Shown here one piece after another: positions 47,115-57,860 of a stretch of DNA of 64,000 nucleotides. Source of the DNA: Pectobacterium versatile (GTDB taxonomy: Bacteria; Pseudomonadota; Gammaproteobacteria; Enterobacterales; Enterobacteriaceae); assembly GCF_020166435.1 (NCBI RefSeq), contig NZ_JAINZP010000008.1, positions 142,275-206,274 on the forward strand, read 5' to 3'. How positions within the stretch are numbered: position 1 is the stretch's first letter; each line of letters starts with the position of its first letter. Below the pieces are notes generated by a model. That model ran no database searches and was not told where the DNA came from. It saw only the letters and a list, made by a program, of their open reading frames with translations. The translations under genes were made by a program, and so were the position numbers.

Positions 47115-47855
47115 ATGTCAATAGATTGGAACTGGGGCATATTTCTACAAGCCGCCCCCTTCGGCAACACAACCTACCTCGGGTGGATTTTGTCCGGCCT
47201 GCAAGTCACCGTCACATTATCTATCTGTGCCTGGATTATCGCTTTTCTCATTGGTTCTTTATTTGGAATTCTGCGTACCGTCCCAAATCGTTTCCTTGCG
47301 GGCATTGGCACCTGCTACGTCGAGCTATTTCGCAACGTCCCACTGATTGTCCAGTTTTTTACCTGGTATCTGGTGGTTCCTGAGTTGCTTCCCGTCAACA
47401 TCGGCATGTGGTTTAAAGCCGAGTTAGACCCGAATATTCAATTCTTCCTATCATCGATGATTTGTCTGGGGCTCTTCACCGCAGCGCGCGTTTGTGAGCA
47501 GGTGCGTGCGGGGATTCAATCTTTACCACGCGGACAAAAAGCAGCAGGTCTGGCAATGGGCCTGACACTGCCGCAAACCTATCGCTATGTATTACTGCCG
47601 AATGCGTACCGCGTGATCGTTCCGCCGCTGACGTCAGAGATGCTGAATCTGGTAAAAAACTCAGCTATCGCTTCCACGATTGGTCTGGTGGATATGGCGG
47701 CACAGGCAGGGAAACTGCTGGACTACTCCGCCCACGCGTATGAATCCTTTACCGCCATCACGCTGGCGTACGTTGGCATCAACGCCATCATTATGTTGAT
47801 TATGCAGGTCGTTGAGCGAAAAACCCGTTTGCCGGGCAATATGGGGAGCAAATAA
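47115..47855 (+). CDS. gltJ: Glutamate/aspartate ABC importer permease GltJ
   Basis: This 246-residue inner-membrane subunit belongs to the HisMQ-type amino-acid permeases, with about five membrane helices. The family motifs YVELFRNVPLIVQFFTWYLVVPELLP and the EAA loop PRGQKAAGLAMGLTLPQTYRYVLLPNAYRVIVPPL are present. A CGGAG ribosome site precedes the ATG. It starts 3 bp before gltK. Confidence 0.97.
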   Translation: MSIDWNWGIFLQAAPFGNTTYLGWILSGLQVTVTLSICAWIIAFLIGSLFGILRTVPNRFLAGIGTCYVELFRNVPLIVQFFTWYLVVPELLPVNIGMWFKAELDPNIQFFLSSMICLGLFTAARVCEQVRAGIQSLPRGQKAAGLAMGLTLPQTYRYVLLPNAYRVIVPPLTSEMLNLVKNSAIASTIGLVDMAAQAGKLLDYSAHAYESFTAITLAYVGINAIIMLIMQVVERKTRLPGNMGSK

Positions 47856-47858
47856 ATC

Positions 47859-48533
47859 ATGCATGAATTTGACTGGAGCTCAATTGGGCCAAGCATGCCG
47901 TACCTGATTCAGGGGATGGTCGTCACACTCAAAATTACGCTGACAGCTGTGGTATTCGGGATTGTCTGGGGCACGATTCTGGCGGTGATGCGCCTTTCGC
48001 CGATAAAGGCCGTTAGTTGGTTTGCCAAACTGTATGTGAACCTGTTCCGCTCCGTTCCACTTGTCATGGTGCTGCTGTGGTTCTATCTGGTGGTTCCTAG
48101 CTTATTACAAAATGTGCTTGGGCTATCGCCTAAAACCGATATTCGACTGATTTCAGCTATGGTAGCCTTCTCGCTGTTCGAGGCAGCCTATTATTCGGAA
48201 ATCATTCGTGCGGGTATTCTCAGCGTGTCACGCGGTCAATCCTCCGCAGCGCTAGCATTAGGCATGACGCACTGGCAATCCATGAGGCTGATTATTTTGC
48301 CGCAGGCATTCCGCGCCATGGTGCCATTGCTGCTGACGCAGGGGATTGTTCTGTTCCAGGATACCTCACTAGTTTACGTGCTTAGCCTCGCTGATTTCTT
48401 CCGTACCGCCTCAACCATCGGCGAGCGTGACGGAACACAAGTTGAAATGATCCTGTTTGCTGGGTTCATTTATTTTCTCTTCAGCATTACTGCCTCAATG
48501 CTGGTCAGTTACCTGAAAAAAAGGACGGTTTGA
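47859..48533 (+). CDS. gltK: Glutamate/aspartate ABC importer permease GltK
   Basis: The second permease subunit has 224 residues, paired with Glt[17 protein letters not shown] matches E. coli GltK. It has about five membrane helices, [22 protein letters not shown], and the EAA loop [35 protein letters not shown]. Its stop shares a base with the gltL start (TGATG). Confidence 0.97.
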   Translation: MHEFDWSSIGPSMPYLIQGMVVTLKITLTAVVFGIVWGTILAVMRLSPIKAVSWFAKLYVNLFRSVPLVMVLLWFYLVVPSLLQNVLGLSPKTDIRLISAMVAFSLFEAAYYSEIIRAGILSVSRGQSSAALALGMTHWQSMRLIILPQAFRAMVPLLLTQGIVLFQDTSLVYVLSLADFFRTASTIGERDGTQVEMILFAGFIYFLFSITASMLVSYLKKRTV

Positions 48534-49258
48534 TGATTTCCCTGAAAAATGTTTCTAAATGGTACGGCCAATTTCAGGTGCTAGCCGACTGCTCCACAGA
48601 AGTAAAAAAAGGTGAAGTTGTGGTCGTCTGCGGGCCTTCGGGCTCTGGCAAATCAACCCTGATCAAAACCGTAAACGGTCTGGAACCGATTCAAAAAGGT
48701 GAAATTACCGTCAATGGCACCGCCGTTAACGATAAAAAAACCAATCTGGCTCAGTTGCGTTCCAAAGTCGGGATGGTGTTCCAACACTTTGAACTGTTCC
48801 CACACCTGTCGATTATCGAGAACCTGACGCTGGCGCAGGTGAAAGTGCTGAAGCGTAAGCGTGAAGACGCCAAAGCCAAAGCACAGAAGCTTCTGGAGCG
48901 CGTTGGGCTATCAGCACACGCCAACAAATTCCCAGGGCAACTTTCCGGCGGTCAGCAACAGCGTGTCGCTATCGCCCGCGCCCTATGCATGGATCCTATC
49001 GCGATGTTATTTGACGAACCGACATCCGCGCTTGATCCAGAGATGATCAACGAAGTGTTGGACGTTATGGTTGAATTGGCGCAGGAAGGCATGACCATGA
49101 TGGTCGTCACACATGAAATGGGCTTTGCCCGTAAAGTGGCGCACCGCGTGATATTTATGGATGAGGGCAAAATCGTTGAAGATACCCGCAAGGATGATTT
49201 CTTCAATAACCCACAGTCCGAACGCGCTAAAGACTTCCTGGCGAAAATCCTGCATTAA
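48533..49258 (+). CDS. gltL: Glutamate/aspartate ABC importer ATPase GltL
   Basis: This 241-residue ATPase powers the GltIJK importer. The ATG at 48533 ([17 protein letters not shown]) matches E. coli; the TTG one codon earlier is unlikely. Walker A is GPSGSGKST (near 36-44), the Q-loop is [12 protein letters not shown], the signature is LSGGQQQR, Walker B is [13 protein letters not shown], and the switch His is in VVTHEMGFA. An intrinsic terminator follows 10 bp past the stop. Confidence 0.98.
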   Translation: MISLKNVSKWYGQFQVLADCSTEVKKGEVVVVCGPSGSGKSTLIKTVNGLEPIQKGEITVNGTAVNDKKTNLAQLRSKVGMVFQHFELFPHLSIIENLTLAQVKVLKRKREDAKAKAQKLLERVGLSAHANKFPGQLSGGQQQRVAIARALCMDPIAMLFDEPTSALDPEMINEVLDVMVELAQEGMTMMVVTHEMGFARKVAHRVIFMDEGKIVEDTRKDDFFNNPQSERAKDFLAKILH

Positions 49259-49267
49259 TACTCAGAT

Positions 49268-49294
49268 AAAGCGTGCCGCAAGGCACGCTTATTT
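49268..49294 (+). terminator. Terminator after gltIJKL
   Basis: The stem AAGCGTGCC/GGCACGCTT with a GCAA tetraloop is followed by ATTT; it may also serve the convergent ybeL. Confidence 0.87.
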
Positions 49295-49307
49295 ACCCCC
49301 AACAGCC

Positions 49308-49790
49308 CTACGGCTGAAACGGCTGGCGGTGGAACAGGTCATGCGAGCATTTCGGGCAGAGTGGCAAAACCTCCGGCGTGTAGAACGCAATATAATGATG
49401 GCAGTTCTCGCATACCAGATTACCTAGCCCCACCACTTCACCGCTGTGGTACACCCCGTGATGATTCACATCTTTGAAAATCTCACGCCACTCCAACTGC
49501 GTTTTATCCGTAATATCCGCCAGCTCCTGCCACAGGCTTTCCTTGATGACTCGCACAAACACGCTGTCGGTAAACTCATCCTGACTTTCGTTATAGCTGC
49601 GGGCAAACTCTTCCAGATCGCGCTGAACGGCCTGAATCACCTGCTCTATTTCTTTTTGCGTCAGCTCCGAGCTTTCCTGCAAGGTTTTGCGGGCGCTCAG
49701 CACCAGACTGTCGAGATCGCGTTCACCATTGTTCAGCCGAGCCGTCACTGAAGCCATTAACTCGCGATAATAGCGGGCTAGTTTATTCAT
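49308..49790 (-). CDS. ybeL: Zinc-ribbon protein YbeL (DUF1451)
   Basis: This 160-residue protein matches E. coli YbeL along its length. The start at 49790 (MNKLARYYRELMASVTARL) has a perfect AGGAGGA ribosome site; the longer upstream frame is not homologous. The N-terminal two thirds are charged, probably helical or coiled-coil (about 20-85). The C-terminal zinc ribbon is CENCHHYIAFYTPEVLPLCPKCSHD (two CxxC pairs, near 125-148). Its function is unknown. Confidence 0.95.
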   Translation of the reverse strand: MNKLARYYRELMASVTARLNNGERDLDSLVLSARKTLQESSELTQKEIEQVIQAVQRDLEEFARSYNESQDEFTDSVFVRVIKESLWQELADITDKTQLEWREIFKDVNHHGVYHSGEVVGLGNLVCENCHHYIAFYTPEVLPLCPKCSHDLFHRQPFQP

Positions 49791-50099
49791 GCTTCCTCCT
49801 GAATTAAGCGGGTTGAAGGGTGATAAAGAACGCCTATTCGCTGTCTGGCACATCTGGCCAAAACCGATACGTTACCTATCTCTCTCTATTTTAGATTATT
49901 TTTTCGGTACGCCTGATAAATTGTCGCCAATTTGCGCAACGCTTCGCAGTCTATCGCTCACAGATCAGAAATATTCCTCAGTCGGGCGCTGGGTGTTGTT
50001 GCCCGCGCCGCTTACGGCTATGCTATGCGGATCTTTTGTTATGAATCAGAAGAGACTACTCACGTAGCAATTCTTCACTAAACAGGACCCCTGGCAGCC
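49791..50099. other. ybeL-leuS divergent spacer
   Basis: This 309-bp region must carry promoters for both genes. I see no well-matched sigma70 hexamer pair, no leader peptide with Leu codons and no T-box-like structure. Confidence 0.45.
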
Positions 50100-52682
50100 A
50101 TGCAAGAGCAATACCGCCCAGAAGAGATAGAAGCGGACGTCCAGCTTCACTGGCAAGAGAAGCAGACCTTTAAAGTCACCGAACAGCCCGGCAAGGAAAA
50201 ATACTATTGCCTTTCCATGCTGCCTTACCCTTCTGGCCGACTACATATGGGGCACGTCCGTAACTACACCATCGGCGACGTGATCTCCCGCTATCAGCGC
50301 ATGCTGGGCAAAAACGTTCTGCAACCGATCGGTTGGGATGCCTTTGGTCTGCCGGCAGAAGGCGCAGCGGTTAAAAACAACACCGCGCCGGCCCCCTGGA
50401 CCTACGCCAACATCGACTACATGAAAAACCAGCTCAAACTGCTGGGCTTTGGCTATGACTGGGACCGTGAAGTCGCGACCTGTAAACCAGACTACTACCG
50501 CTGGGAACAGTGGTTCTTCACCAAGCTGTACGAGAAAGGTCTGGTTTATAAAAAAACCTCCGCCGTTAACTGGTGTCCAAACGACCAGACCGTACTGGCG
50601 AACGAACAGGTTATCGATGGCTGCTGCTGGCGTTGCGATACCAAAGTCGAACGCAAAGAAATTCCACAGTGGTTTATCAAAATCACCGCTTACGCAGACC
50701 AACTGCTGAACGATCTGGATACGCTGGAAAGCTGGCCTGAGCAGGTCAAAACCATGCAACGTAACTGGATCGGTCGTTCTGAAGGTGTGGAAATCACCTT
50801 TGATGTGGCGGACAGTGAAGAGAAACTGAGCGTTTACACCACGCGCCCGGATACGTTCATGGGCGTGACCTACGTTGCTGTTGCCGCTGGTCACCCTCTT
50901 GCAGCGCAAGCTGCTGAAACCAACCCAGCGCTGGCCGATTTCATTGCAGAATGCCGTAATACCAAAGTCGCCGAAGCCGATATGGCGACGATGGAGAAAA
51001 AAGGCATGGCCACTGGCCTGTATGCGATTCACCCGCTGAACGGTGAGAAAGTCGCTATCTGGGTCGCCAACTTCGTCCTGATGGAATACGGTACAGGCGC
51101 AGTCATGGCCGTTCCGGGCCATGACCAGCGCGACTGGGAATTTGCCACTAAATACGATCTGTCCATCAAGCCGGTTATTCTGAACGCCGACGGCAGCGAG
51201 CCCGATCTGTCCGCTCAGGCGATGACGGAAAAAGGCAACCTGTTCAACTCTGGTGAGTTTGACGGCCTGGATTTCGAAGCCGGATTCAATGCAATTGCCG
51301 ATAAGCTGGTAGAAAAAGGCATCGGCGAGCGTAAAGTCAACTATCGCCTGCGCGATTGGGGTGTCTCCCGTCAGCGTTACTGGGGCGCACCAATCCCAAT
51401 GGTGACGCTGGAAGACGGCACCGTCGTCCCAACGCCAGAAGATCAACTGCCGGTAATCCTGCCGGAAGATGTCGTGATGGACGGCATCACCAGCCCGCTG
51501 AAATCGAACCCTGAATGGGCGAAGACGACCGTTAACGGTCAGCCAGCACTGCGTGAAACCGACACATTCGACACCTTTATGGAATCATCCTGGTACTACG
51601 CGCGCTACACCTGCCCGCAGTACGATCAGGGAATGCTGGATCCGGCTGCCGCCAACTACTGGCTGCCCGTTGACCAATACGTTGGTGGTATCGAACACGC
51701 CATCATGCACCTGATGTATTTCCGCTTCTTCCACAAACTGATGCGCGATGCTGGTCTGGTTACGTCTGATGAACCCGCCAAACGCCTGCTGTGTCAGGGC
51801 ATGGTGCTGGCCGATGCCTTCTATTATCTCGGTAATAACGGCGAGCGCATCTGGGTTTCTCCGACCGACGTGACCGTTGATCGTGATGAGAAAGGACGCA
51901 TCGTCAAAGCCGTAGATAACGAAGGCCGTGACGTGGTTTACGCGGGCATGAGCAAAATGTCGAAGTCTAAAAACAACGGTATCGACCCACAGGTCATGGT
52001 AGAGAAATACGGTGCAGATACCGTTCGTCTGTTCATGATGTTTGCTTCTCCGGCAGAAATGACGCTGGAATGGCAGGAATCCGGCGTAGAAGGCGCAAAC
52101 CGCTTCCTGAAACGCGTCTGGAGACAAGCCTTCGAGCATACCGAGAAAGGTGCGGTAACGGCTCTGGATATCACTACACTGACTGAAGATCAGAAATCAC
52201 TGCGCCGCGACCTGCACAAAACGATCGCTAAAGTGACCGATGATATCGGCCGACGCCAGACCTTCAATACCGCGATCGCCGCCATCATGGAACTGATGAA
52301 CAAGCTGGCAAAAGCGCCACAGGACAGCGATCAGGATCGCGCGCTGACGCAGGAAACGCTGTTGGCCGTCGTTCGTATGCTGTATCCGTTCACGCCGCAC
52401 GTCTGCTTCACGCTGTGGCAGGCACTGCAAGGTGAAGGCGACGTTGATACTGCGCCGTGGCCGGTTGCAGATGAAAACGCAATGGTTGAAGATTCTAAGC
52501 TGGTCGTTGTTCAGGTTAACGGTAAAGTACGTGGTAAAATCACCGTTGCCGCTGACGCAAGCGAAGAACAGGTTCGCGAACGCGCTGCACAGGAACCGCT
52601 GGTCGCGAAATATCTGGACGGCGTCACGGTTCGTAAAGTGATTTATGTCCCTGGCAAACTGCTTAACCTGGTTGTGGGTTAA
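50100..52682 (+). CDS. leuS: Leucyl-tRNA synthetase
   Basis: LeuS charges tRNA-Leu (one is encoded at 36.9 kb). The 860-residue class Ia enzyme starts [19 protein letters not shown] like E. coli. The HIGH motif is [17 protein letters not shown] (near 40-56). The CP1 editing domain spans about 225-415 with [21 protein letters not shown] and [24 protein letters not shown] is in [18 protein letters not shown] (near 617-634). It begins the leuS-lptE-holA-nadD operon. Confidence 0.98.
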   Translation: MQEQYRPEEIEADVQLHWQEKQTFKVTEQPGKEKYYCLSMLPYPSGRLHMGHVRNYTIGDVISRYQRMLGKNVLQPIGWDAFGLPAEGAAVKNNTAPAPWTYANIDYMKNQLKLLGFGYDWDREVATCKPDYYRWEQWFFTKLYEKGLVYKKTSAVNWCPNDQTVLANEQVIDGCCWRCDTKVERKEIPQWFIKITAYADQLLNDLDTLESWPEQVKTMQRNWIGRSEGVEITFDVADSEEKLSVYTTRPDTFMGVTYVAVAAGHPLAAQAAETNPALADFIAECRNTKVAEADMATMEKKGMATGLYAIHPLNGEKVAIWVANFVLMEYGTGAVMAVPGHDQRDWEFATKYDLSIKPVILNADGSEPDLSAQAMTEKGNLFNSGEFDGLDFEAGFNAIADKLVEKGIGERKVNYRLRDWGVSRQRYWGAPIPMVTLEDGTVVPTPEDQLPVILPEDVVMDGITSPLKSNPEWAKTTVNGQPALRETDTFDTFMESSWYYARYTCPQYDQGMLDPAAANYWLPVDQYVGGIEHAIMHLMYFRFFHKLMRDAGLVTSDEPAKRLLCQGMVLADAFYYLGNNGERIWVSPTDVTVDRDEKGRIVKAVDNEGRDVVYAGMSKMSKSKNNGIDPQVMVEKYGADTVRLFMMFASPAEMTLEWQESGVEGANRFLKRVWRQAFEHTEKGAVTALDITTLTEDQKSLRRDLHKTIAKVTDDIGRRQTFNTAIAAIMELMNKLAKAPQDSDQDRALTQETLLAVVRMLYPFTPHVCFTLWQALQGEGDVDTAPWPVADENAMVEDSKLVVVQVNGKVRGKITVAADASEEQVRERAAQEPLVAKYLDGVTVRKVIYVPGKLLNLVVG

Positions 52683-52696
52683 GGCAAGGAGGAACT

Positions 52697-53251
52697 GTGC
52701 GACATCGTCTATTCACGTTGTTGCTGGGGCTGGCGGTGTTAATCACCGCTGGCTGCGGTTTTCATCTGCGCGGCACGACACAAGTGCCTGCGCAGTTACA
52801 AACACTGGTGCTCGACAGCAGCGATCCTTATGGTCCGCTAACGCGTGCGGTACGTGAGCAGCTCCGTCTCAGCGATGTGAAAATCGTTGATGATGCGACG
52901 CGTCAGGATATCCCGTCTCTGCGGGTACTGGGCTCAAGCGAAACGCGTGATACCGTCTCTATTTTTCAGGACGGTAAAACAGCGGAGTACCAGATGGTGC
53001 TGACGTTGCGGGCACAGGTGCTGATGCCGGGTGAAGATATTTATCCGCTCAGCGTGACGGTGTTCCGCACGTTCTTTGATAACCCGCTGGCTGCACTGGC
53101 GAAAGATGCCGAACAGGACATCGTCCGTCAGGAAATGCATGAGCAAGCTGCCCAGCAGTTGGTGCGTAAATTGCTGACCATCAATGGCAGTCAGGAAGTC
53201 AAAAATCGGCTGCAGTCCACCGATTCAACGACTGCCACCACGCGTCCATGA
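52697..53251 (+). CDS. lptE: LPS-assembly lipoprotein LptE
   Basis: LptE plugs the LptD barrel and helps insert lipopolysaccharide into the outer membrane. The 184-residue protein uses a GTG start 4 nt after AAGGAGG. The signal peptide has the lipobox ITAGC with the acylated Cys at 20, followed by [28 protein letters not shown]. The C-terminal tail (about 165-184) is low-complexity Ser/Thr. The stop overlaps the holA start by 4 bp. Confidence 0.97.
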   Translation: MRHRLFTLLLGLAVLITAGCGFHLRGTTQVPAQLQTLVLDSSDPYGPLTRAVREQLRLSDVKIVDDATRQDIPSLRVLGSSETRDTVSIFQDGKTAEYQMVLTLRAQVLMPGEDIYPLSVTVFRTFFDNPLAALAKDAEQDIVRQEMHEQAAQQLVRKLLTINGSQEVKNRLQSTDSTTATTRP

Positions 53252-54273
53252 TTCGGCTTTACCCCGAACAACTCACCGCGCAGCTCCATGAGGGGCTGCG
53301 CGGTTGTTATTTGGTCTTTGGTTCAGACCCGCTCCTGCTGCAGGAAAGTCTCGACAGCATCAAACGGGTCGCTCAACAGCACGAATTCAGCGAGCATTTC
53401 AGCTTCATCCTGGATCTTCATACCGACTGGGATGCGATTTTCAGCACCTGTCAGGCGCTCAGCCTGTTCGCCTCACGCCAATCGCTCTTACTGGTTTTGC
53501 CGGAAAACGGCCCAAATGCCGCGATGGGTGAAAATCTGGTTAAGCTCTCTGGATTATTGCACCCCGATATTTTGCTGATTCTGCGCGGTCATAAGCTGAC
53601 CAAAGCGCAGGAAAATAGCGTCTGGTTCAAAGCGCTGGCGCAAGACAGCGTCTATATCAATTGTCTGACGCCAGAACAAGCACAGCTCCCTCGCTGGGTT
53701 GCTCAACGAGCTAAAGCCATGAAGTTGACGCTGGATGAACAGGCCACGCAGCTGATTTGCTATTGCTATGAAGGTAACCTTCTTGCGCTGTCTCAGGCGT
53801 TAGAGCGGTTAGCGCTGCTTTATCCCGATGGCAAGCTGACTCTGCCGCGAGTGGAAAGCGCAGTCAATGATGCCGCTCACTTCACGCCGTTCCATTGGCT
53901 GGATGCATTACTGGCAGGAAAAGGCAAACGCGCCTGGCACATTTTGCAGCAGCTAAAACAGGAAGATTGCGAACCTGTCATTTTGCTACGCACACTACAG
54001 CGTGAACTGCTACAGCTGCTAGCGCTGAAACGGCGCATGTCAGACACGCCGCTGCGTACGCTATTCGATCAGCAAAAAGTGTGGCAAAACCGGCGTGACC
54101 TGCTCACTCAGGCACTGCAGCGGCTTTCTCTTCAACAGCTACAGCAGGCCGTACGATTGCTGACGCAGGTAGAAATAACCTTAAAGCAAGACTATGGTCA
54201 GTCCGTTTGGTCTGAACTTGAATCGCTTGCCATGCTTCTATGCGGCAAAGCCTTGCCGGAGACATTCATCTGA
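53248..54273 (+). CDS. holA: DNA polymerase III delta subunit
   Basis: HolA (delta) is the clamp-loader subunit that opens the beta sliding clamp. It has 341 residues, two fewer than E. coli. The N terminus [38 protein letters not shown] and the beta-contact region ([19 protein letters not shown]) are clear, followed by AAA+-like and collar domains. It overlaps lptE by 4 bp and nadD by 34 bp (with the nadD start used here). Confidence 0.97.
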   Translation: MIRLYPEQLTAQLHEGLRGCYLVFGSDPLLLQESLDSIKRVAQQHEFSEHFSFILDLHTDWDAIFSTCQALSLFASRQSLLLVLPENGPNAAMGENLVKLSGLLHPDILLILRGHKLTKAQENSVWFKALAQDSVYINCLTPEQAQLPRWVAQRAKAMKLTLDEQATQLICYCYEGNLLALSQALERLALLYPDGKLTLPRVESAVNDAAHFTPFHWLDALLAGKGKRAWHILQQLKQEDCEPVILLRTLQRELLQLLALKRRMSDTPLRTLFDQQKVWQNRRDLLTQALQRLSLQQLQQAVRLLTQVEITLKQDYGQSVWSELESLAMLLCGKALPETFI

Positions 54274-54929
54274 ATACGTCACCCACAGCGCCATCGCTGA
54301 CCGCATTTTTTGGCGGCACGTTTGACCCGATTCATTACGGTCACCTTCAGCCAGTAACGGCACTGGCAAAGCTTGTGGGGCTGACTCAGGTCGTCCTGAT
54401 GCCCAATAATGTTCCGCCACATCGGCAGCAGCCCGAAGCCAGTTCCCGGCAGCGTTTCCATATGGCTGAGCTGGCCGTCGAAGGCAACCCGCTATTTACC
54501 GTGGACGATCGTGAACTACAACGGCAAACGCCCTCCTATACCATTGATACATTGGAGGCATTTCGGGCTGAAAAAGGCGGTGATGCGCCTCTGGGCTTTA
54601 TCATCGGGCAGGACTCGTTGCTAACGCTGCACCATTGGCACCGCTGGCAGGATCTACTCAACGTTTGTCATTTGCTGGTATGCGCTCGGCCCGGCTATCG
54701 CTCGACGCTGGAAACGCCCGAATTACAACAGTGGCTGGACGATCATCTGACGCACACGCCGAACGATCTTCATCAGCAACCGCATGGACGGATTTTTTTA
54801 GCAGACACGCCGCTAGTCACCATTTCCGCAACGGACATTCGCCAACGTCGACAGCAAGGTCTGGACTGTCACGATTTATTACCTCCCGCCGTACTCCGTT
54901 ACATCAACGAACACGGCCTGTACCAATAG
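54240..54929 (+). CDS. nadD: Nicotinate-nucleotide adenylyltransferase
   Basis: NadD adenylates nicotinate mononucleotide in NAD synthesis. From the ATG at 54240 the protein has 229 residues against 213 in E. coli, with about 16 extra at the N terminus before [21 protein letters not shown] later non-ATG start (CTG at 54270, after GGAG) would give the usual length; I keep the ATG. The nucleotide-binding [32 protein letters not shown] and [10 protein letters not shown] motifs are intact. The E. coli neighbour cobC is absent downstream. Confidence 0.93.
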   Translation: MRQSLAGDIHLNTSPTAPSLTAFFGGTFDPIHYGHLQPVTALAKLVGLTQVVLMPNNVPPHRQQPEASSRQRFHMAELAVEGNPLFTVDDRELQRQTPSYTIDTLEAFRAEKGGDAPLGFIIGQDSLLTLHHWHRWQDLLNVCHLLVCARPGYRSTLETPELQQWLDDHLTHTPNDLHQQPHGRIFLADTPLVTISATDIRQRRQQGLDCHDLLPPAVLRYINEHGLYQ

Positions 54930-55123
54930 CGCAGGTTTTCCCGTCCATCAGCCACGGGCTTTGTACCACTCGACAAAAGTGCGTGATATACTCCGCGGCT
55001 GGTTTCAATCACCGGGAAAAGCGAAAATCTTCGGCAATTACTCGGTGGTTCACGTTTTTCCTAAACAATTCAGCGCCGCACGCGTTCGTCAGTTACTGAC
55101 AAAACGCCATTGAGGGGGAACCT

Positions 55124-55441
55124 TTGCAAGGCCAAGCACTCCAAGACTTCGTTATTGATAAGGTCGATGACTTAAAAGCTCAGGATATCGTTGCACTCAA
55201 CGTCCAGGGTAAGTCCAGCATCACCGATTACATGGTTATCTGTACGGGTACTTCTACACGTCATGTCGCCTCCATTGCCGATCACGTCGTACAATCCTCA
55301 CGCGCCGCGGGTTTGATCCCACTCGGTGTCGAGGGTGAAAACGCCTCAGATTGGGTTGTTGTCGATTTGGGTGACGTGATGGTTCATGTCATGCAAGAAG
55401 AAAGTCGCCAGTTGTACGAACTGGAAAAACTGTGGGGCTAG
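55124..55441 (+). CDS. rsfS: Ribosomal silencing factor RsfS
   Basis: RsfS binds ribosomal protein L14 and blocks joining of 30S and 50S subunits when nutrients fall. The 105-residue protein starts at a TTG (reading [27 protein letters not shown]), 5 nt after a GAGGGGG ribosome site, and ends LYELEKLWG as in E. coli. It precedes rlmH by one base. The 194 bp upstream, where E. coli has cobC, has no gene. Confidence 0.96.
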   Translation: MQGQALQDFVIDKVDDLKAQDIVALNVQGKSSITDYMVICTGTSTRHVASIADHVVQSSRAAGLIPLGVEGENASDWVVVDLGDVMVHVMQEESRQLYELEKLWG

Positions 55442-55442
55442 C

Positions 55443-55913
55443 ATGAAACTGCAACTGGTCGCCGTTGGCACCAAAATGCCTGACTGGGTGCAGACTGGTT
55501 TCACCGATTATTTGCGCCGTTTCCCAAAGGACATGCCTTTCGAATTACTCGAAATTCCGGCGGGGAAACGGGGTAAAAATGCGGACATCAAACGCATTCT
55601 GGAGCGCGAAGGCGAACAGATGCTAGCGGCGGTGGGCAAAGGCAACCGCATTGTTACGCTGGATATTCCAGGGACTCGCTGGGAGACGCCGCAGTTGGCG
55701 CAACAGCTGGAGCGCTGGAAACAGGACGGGCGCGACGTCAGCCTGCTGATTGGTGGGCCTGAAGGGCTTTCGCCAGAATGCAAAGCCGCAGCGGAACAAA
55801 GCTGGTCACTCTCGCCATTAACGCTGCCGCACCCGCTCGTTCGTGTACTGGTGGCAGAGAGCCTGTACCGTGCATGGAGCATTACGACTAATCACCCTTA
55901 CCATCGGGAGTAA
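55443..55913 (+). CDS. rlmH: 23S rRNA pseudouridine-1915 N3-methyltransferase
   Basis: RlmH is a SPOUT methyltransferase that acts on 70S ribosomes at helix 69. The start at 55443 ([16 protein letters not shown]) gives 156 residues, one more than in E. coli. The knotted SAM-binding region has [20 protein letters not shown] and [49 protein letters not shown]. It is coupled to rsfS, a second ribosome-directed protein. Confidence 0.97.
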   Translation: MKLQLVAVGTKMPDWVQTGFTDYLRRFPKDMPFELLEIPAGKRGKNADIKRILEREGEQMLAAVGKGNRIVTLDIPGTRWETPQLAQQLERWKQDGRDVSLLIGGPEGLSPECKAAAEQSWSLSPLTLPHPLVRVLVAESLYRAWSITTNHPYHRE

Positions 55914-55946
55914 GGCGATACGATGAAACCTGTGAAATAACGCTGG

Positions 55947-57851
55947 ATGAAAGTAGAACGTAAACCCTTTCGTGATTATACGGCTGAGTCCGCCCTGTTT
56001 GTGCGCCGTGCTTTGGTAGCATTTCTGGGCATTTTGCTGCTTTCTGGTGTATTAGTCGCTAATCTTTACCATCTGCAAATTGTACGTGTTGATGACTATC
56101 GCACGCGCTCTAATGAAAACCGCATTAAGCTGGTTCCTATCGCGCCGAGTCGCGGCATCATCTATGACCGTAATGGCACTCCGCTGGCGTTGAATCGCAC
56201 TATCTATCAGTTAGAACTCGTACCCGACAAAGTCGACAACCTTAAAGATACGCTCGAAGCCCTGCGCCCCGTCGTCGATCTGACCGATAGCGATCTGGAA
56301 AACTTTGAAAAAGAGCGTAAGCGTTCACGCCGTTTTACTTCCATCCCCGTAAAAAGCGGGCTGGATGAGATTCAGGTTGCCCGTTTTGCCGTCAACCAAT
56401 ATCGCTTCCCAGGCGTTGAAGTTAAAGGCTACCAGCGCCGCTATTATCCTTACGGCTCTGCCCTGACGCACGTCACGGGTTATGTTTCCAAAATCACCGA
56501 TAAAGAAGTGGAACGGCTGACCAAAGAAGAAAAGATTGCCGATTACGCCGCCACACGTGACATCGGTAAGCTAGGTATTGAACGTCATTACGAAGATCTG
56601 CTACACGGCAAGCCCGGTTATGAAGAAGTTGAAGTTAACAACCGTGGCCGCGTGATCCGCCAGCTCCACGAACAGCCACCGCAGGCGGGGCGTGATATTT
56701 ATCTGACGCTGGATCTGAGCCTGCAAATCTACATCGAGAAACTGCTGGAAGGCAGCCGTGCCGCCGTGATTGTCACCGATCCACGCGACGGCGGTATTCT
56801 GGCGATGGTTTCCACCCCCAGTTACGATCCCAACCTCTTTGTTGACGGGATTTCCACCAAAAATTACGCAAAACTACAAAGCGATCCCGACCGTCCGTTG
56901 ATCAATCGTGCAACACAGGGGATTTATCCCCCCGCCTCCACCGTTAAACCTTATATCGCGGTTTCCGCCCTGACGGCGGGCGTGATCACCACTAATACCA
57001 GCCTGTTCGATCCCGGCTGGTGGCAATTACCCGGTTCTGAAAAGCGCTTCCGCGACTGGAAAAAATGGGGTCATGGTCGCCTTAACCTTACCAAGTCGCT
57101 GGAAGAGTCCGCAGATACGTTCTTCTATCAGGTCGCTTATGACATGGGCATCGATCGCCTGTCCGAATGGATGACCAAATTTGGTTACGGCGAGAGAACT
57201 GGTATCGATATTTCGGAAGAAAGCAAAGGCAATATGCCAACGCGTGAGTGGAAATTAGGCCGGTTCAAAAAACCCTGGTATCAAGGGGATACGATTCCGG
57301 TCGGGATTGGTCAAGGTTATTGGACCGCAACGCCTATCCAAATGAATAAGGCGCTGGTGACACTGATCAACGACGGTCAGGTCAAAACGCCGCACCTGCT
57401 TTATAGCTCGCGGGAAAATGGCAAGATTATACCTTTCCTACAGACTGAGAATCAACAAATTGGCAACATCCACTCTGGCTATTGGGAAGTGGCGAAGGAC
57501 GGTATGTATGGCGTGGCTAACCGGCCTAACGGTACCGCCCACAAAAGCTTTGAGGATGCGCCTTATAAAATTGCGGCAAAATCCGGTACGGCACAGGTTT
57601 TCGGCCTGAAAGAAAACGAAACCTATAATGCGCACAAGATCGCAGAACATCTGCGTGACCATAAATTAATGGTTGCGTTTGCCCCGTATAAAGACCCTAA
57701 AGTAGCGATGTCGATTATTCTGGAAAACGGTGGAGCAGGCCCGACCGTTGGCACCATCACCCGCCAGATCCTTGACCATATTCTGCTGGGTGATAACAAT
57801 ACCGATTTACCTAGTGCGCCTCCTGCGCCGCCGGGTAGCGAGAGTGAGTAA
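55947..57851 (+). CDS. mrdA: Penicillin-binding protein 2
   Basis: PBP2 is the elongation-specific transpeptidase of the rod complex. The 634 residues include a short cytoplasmic tail, one membrane helix (about 24-46), the dimerisation domain with PSRGIIYDRNGTPLALNRT, and the transpeptidase domain. Catalytic motifs are SxxK in GIYPPASTVKPYIA (Ser near 331), the SxN-equivalent EESADTFFYQVAYDMG (SAD, as in PBP2), and KSGT in AAKSGTAQVF (near 545). mrdB follows 9 bp after, as in all rod-shaped enterobacteria. Confidence 0.98.
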   Translation: MKVERKPFRDYTAESALFVRRALVAFLGILLLSGVLVANLYHLQIVRVDDYRTRSNENRIKLVPIAPSRGIIYDRNGTPLALNRTIYQLELVPDKVDNLKDTLEALRPVVDLTDSDLENFEKERKRSRRFTSIPVKSGLDEIQVARFAVNQYRFPGVEVKGYQRRYYPYGSALTHVTGYVSKITDKEVERLTKEEKIADYAATRDIGKLGIERHYEDLLHGKPGYEEVEVNNRGRVIRQLHEQPPQAGRDIYLTLDLSLQIYIEKLLEGSRAAVIVTDPRDGGILAMVSTPSYDPNLFVDGISTKNYAKLQSDPDRPLINRATQGIYPPASTVKPYIAVSALTAGVITTNTSLFDPGWWQLPGSEKRFRDWKKWGHGRLNLTKSLEESADTFFYQVAYDMGIDRLSEWMTKFGYGERTGIDISEESKGNMPTREWKLGRFKKPWYQGDTIPVGIGQGYWTATPIQMNKALVTLINDGQVKTPHLLYSSRENGKIIPFLQTENQQIGNIHSGYWEVAKDGMYGVANRPNGTAHKSFEDAPYKIAAKSGTAQVFGLKENETYNAHKIAEHLRDHKLMVAFAPYKDPKVAMSIILENGGAGPTVGTITRQILDHILLGDNNTDLPSAPPAPPGSESE

Positions 57852-57860
57852 CAGACAGTC

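Noticed and set aside
50241..51446. 401-codon open frame antisense to leuS
   Set aside because: Long, but entirely within leuS, which is unmistakable along its full length. The translated product is low-complexity in the way expected from reversed GC-rich coding sequence.
54635..55099. 154-codon frame across the nadD end as a possible cobC remnant
   Set aside because: It overlaps nadD in another frame and shows no histidine-phosphatase RHG motif.
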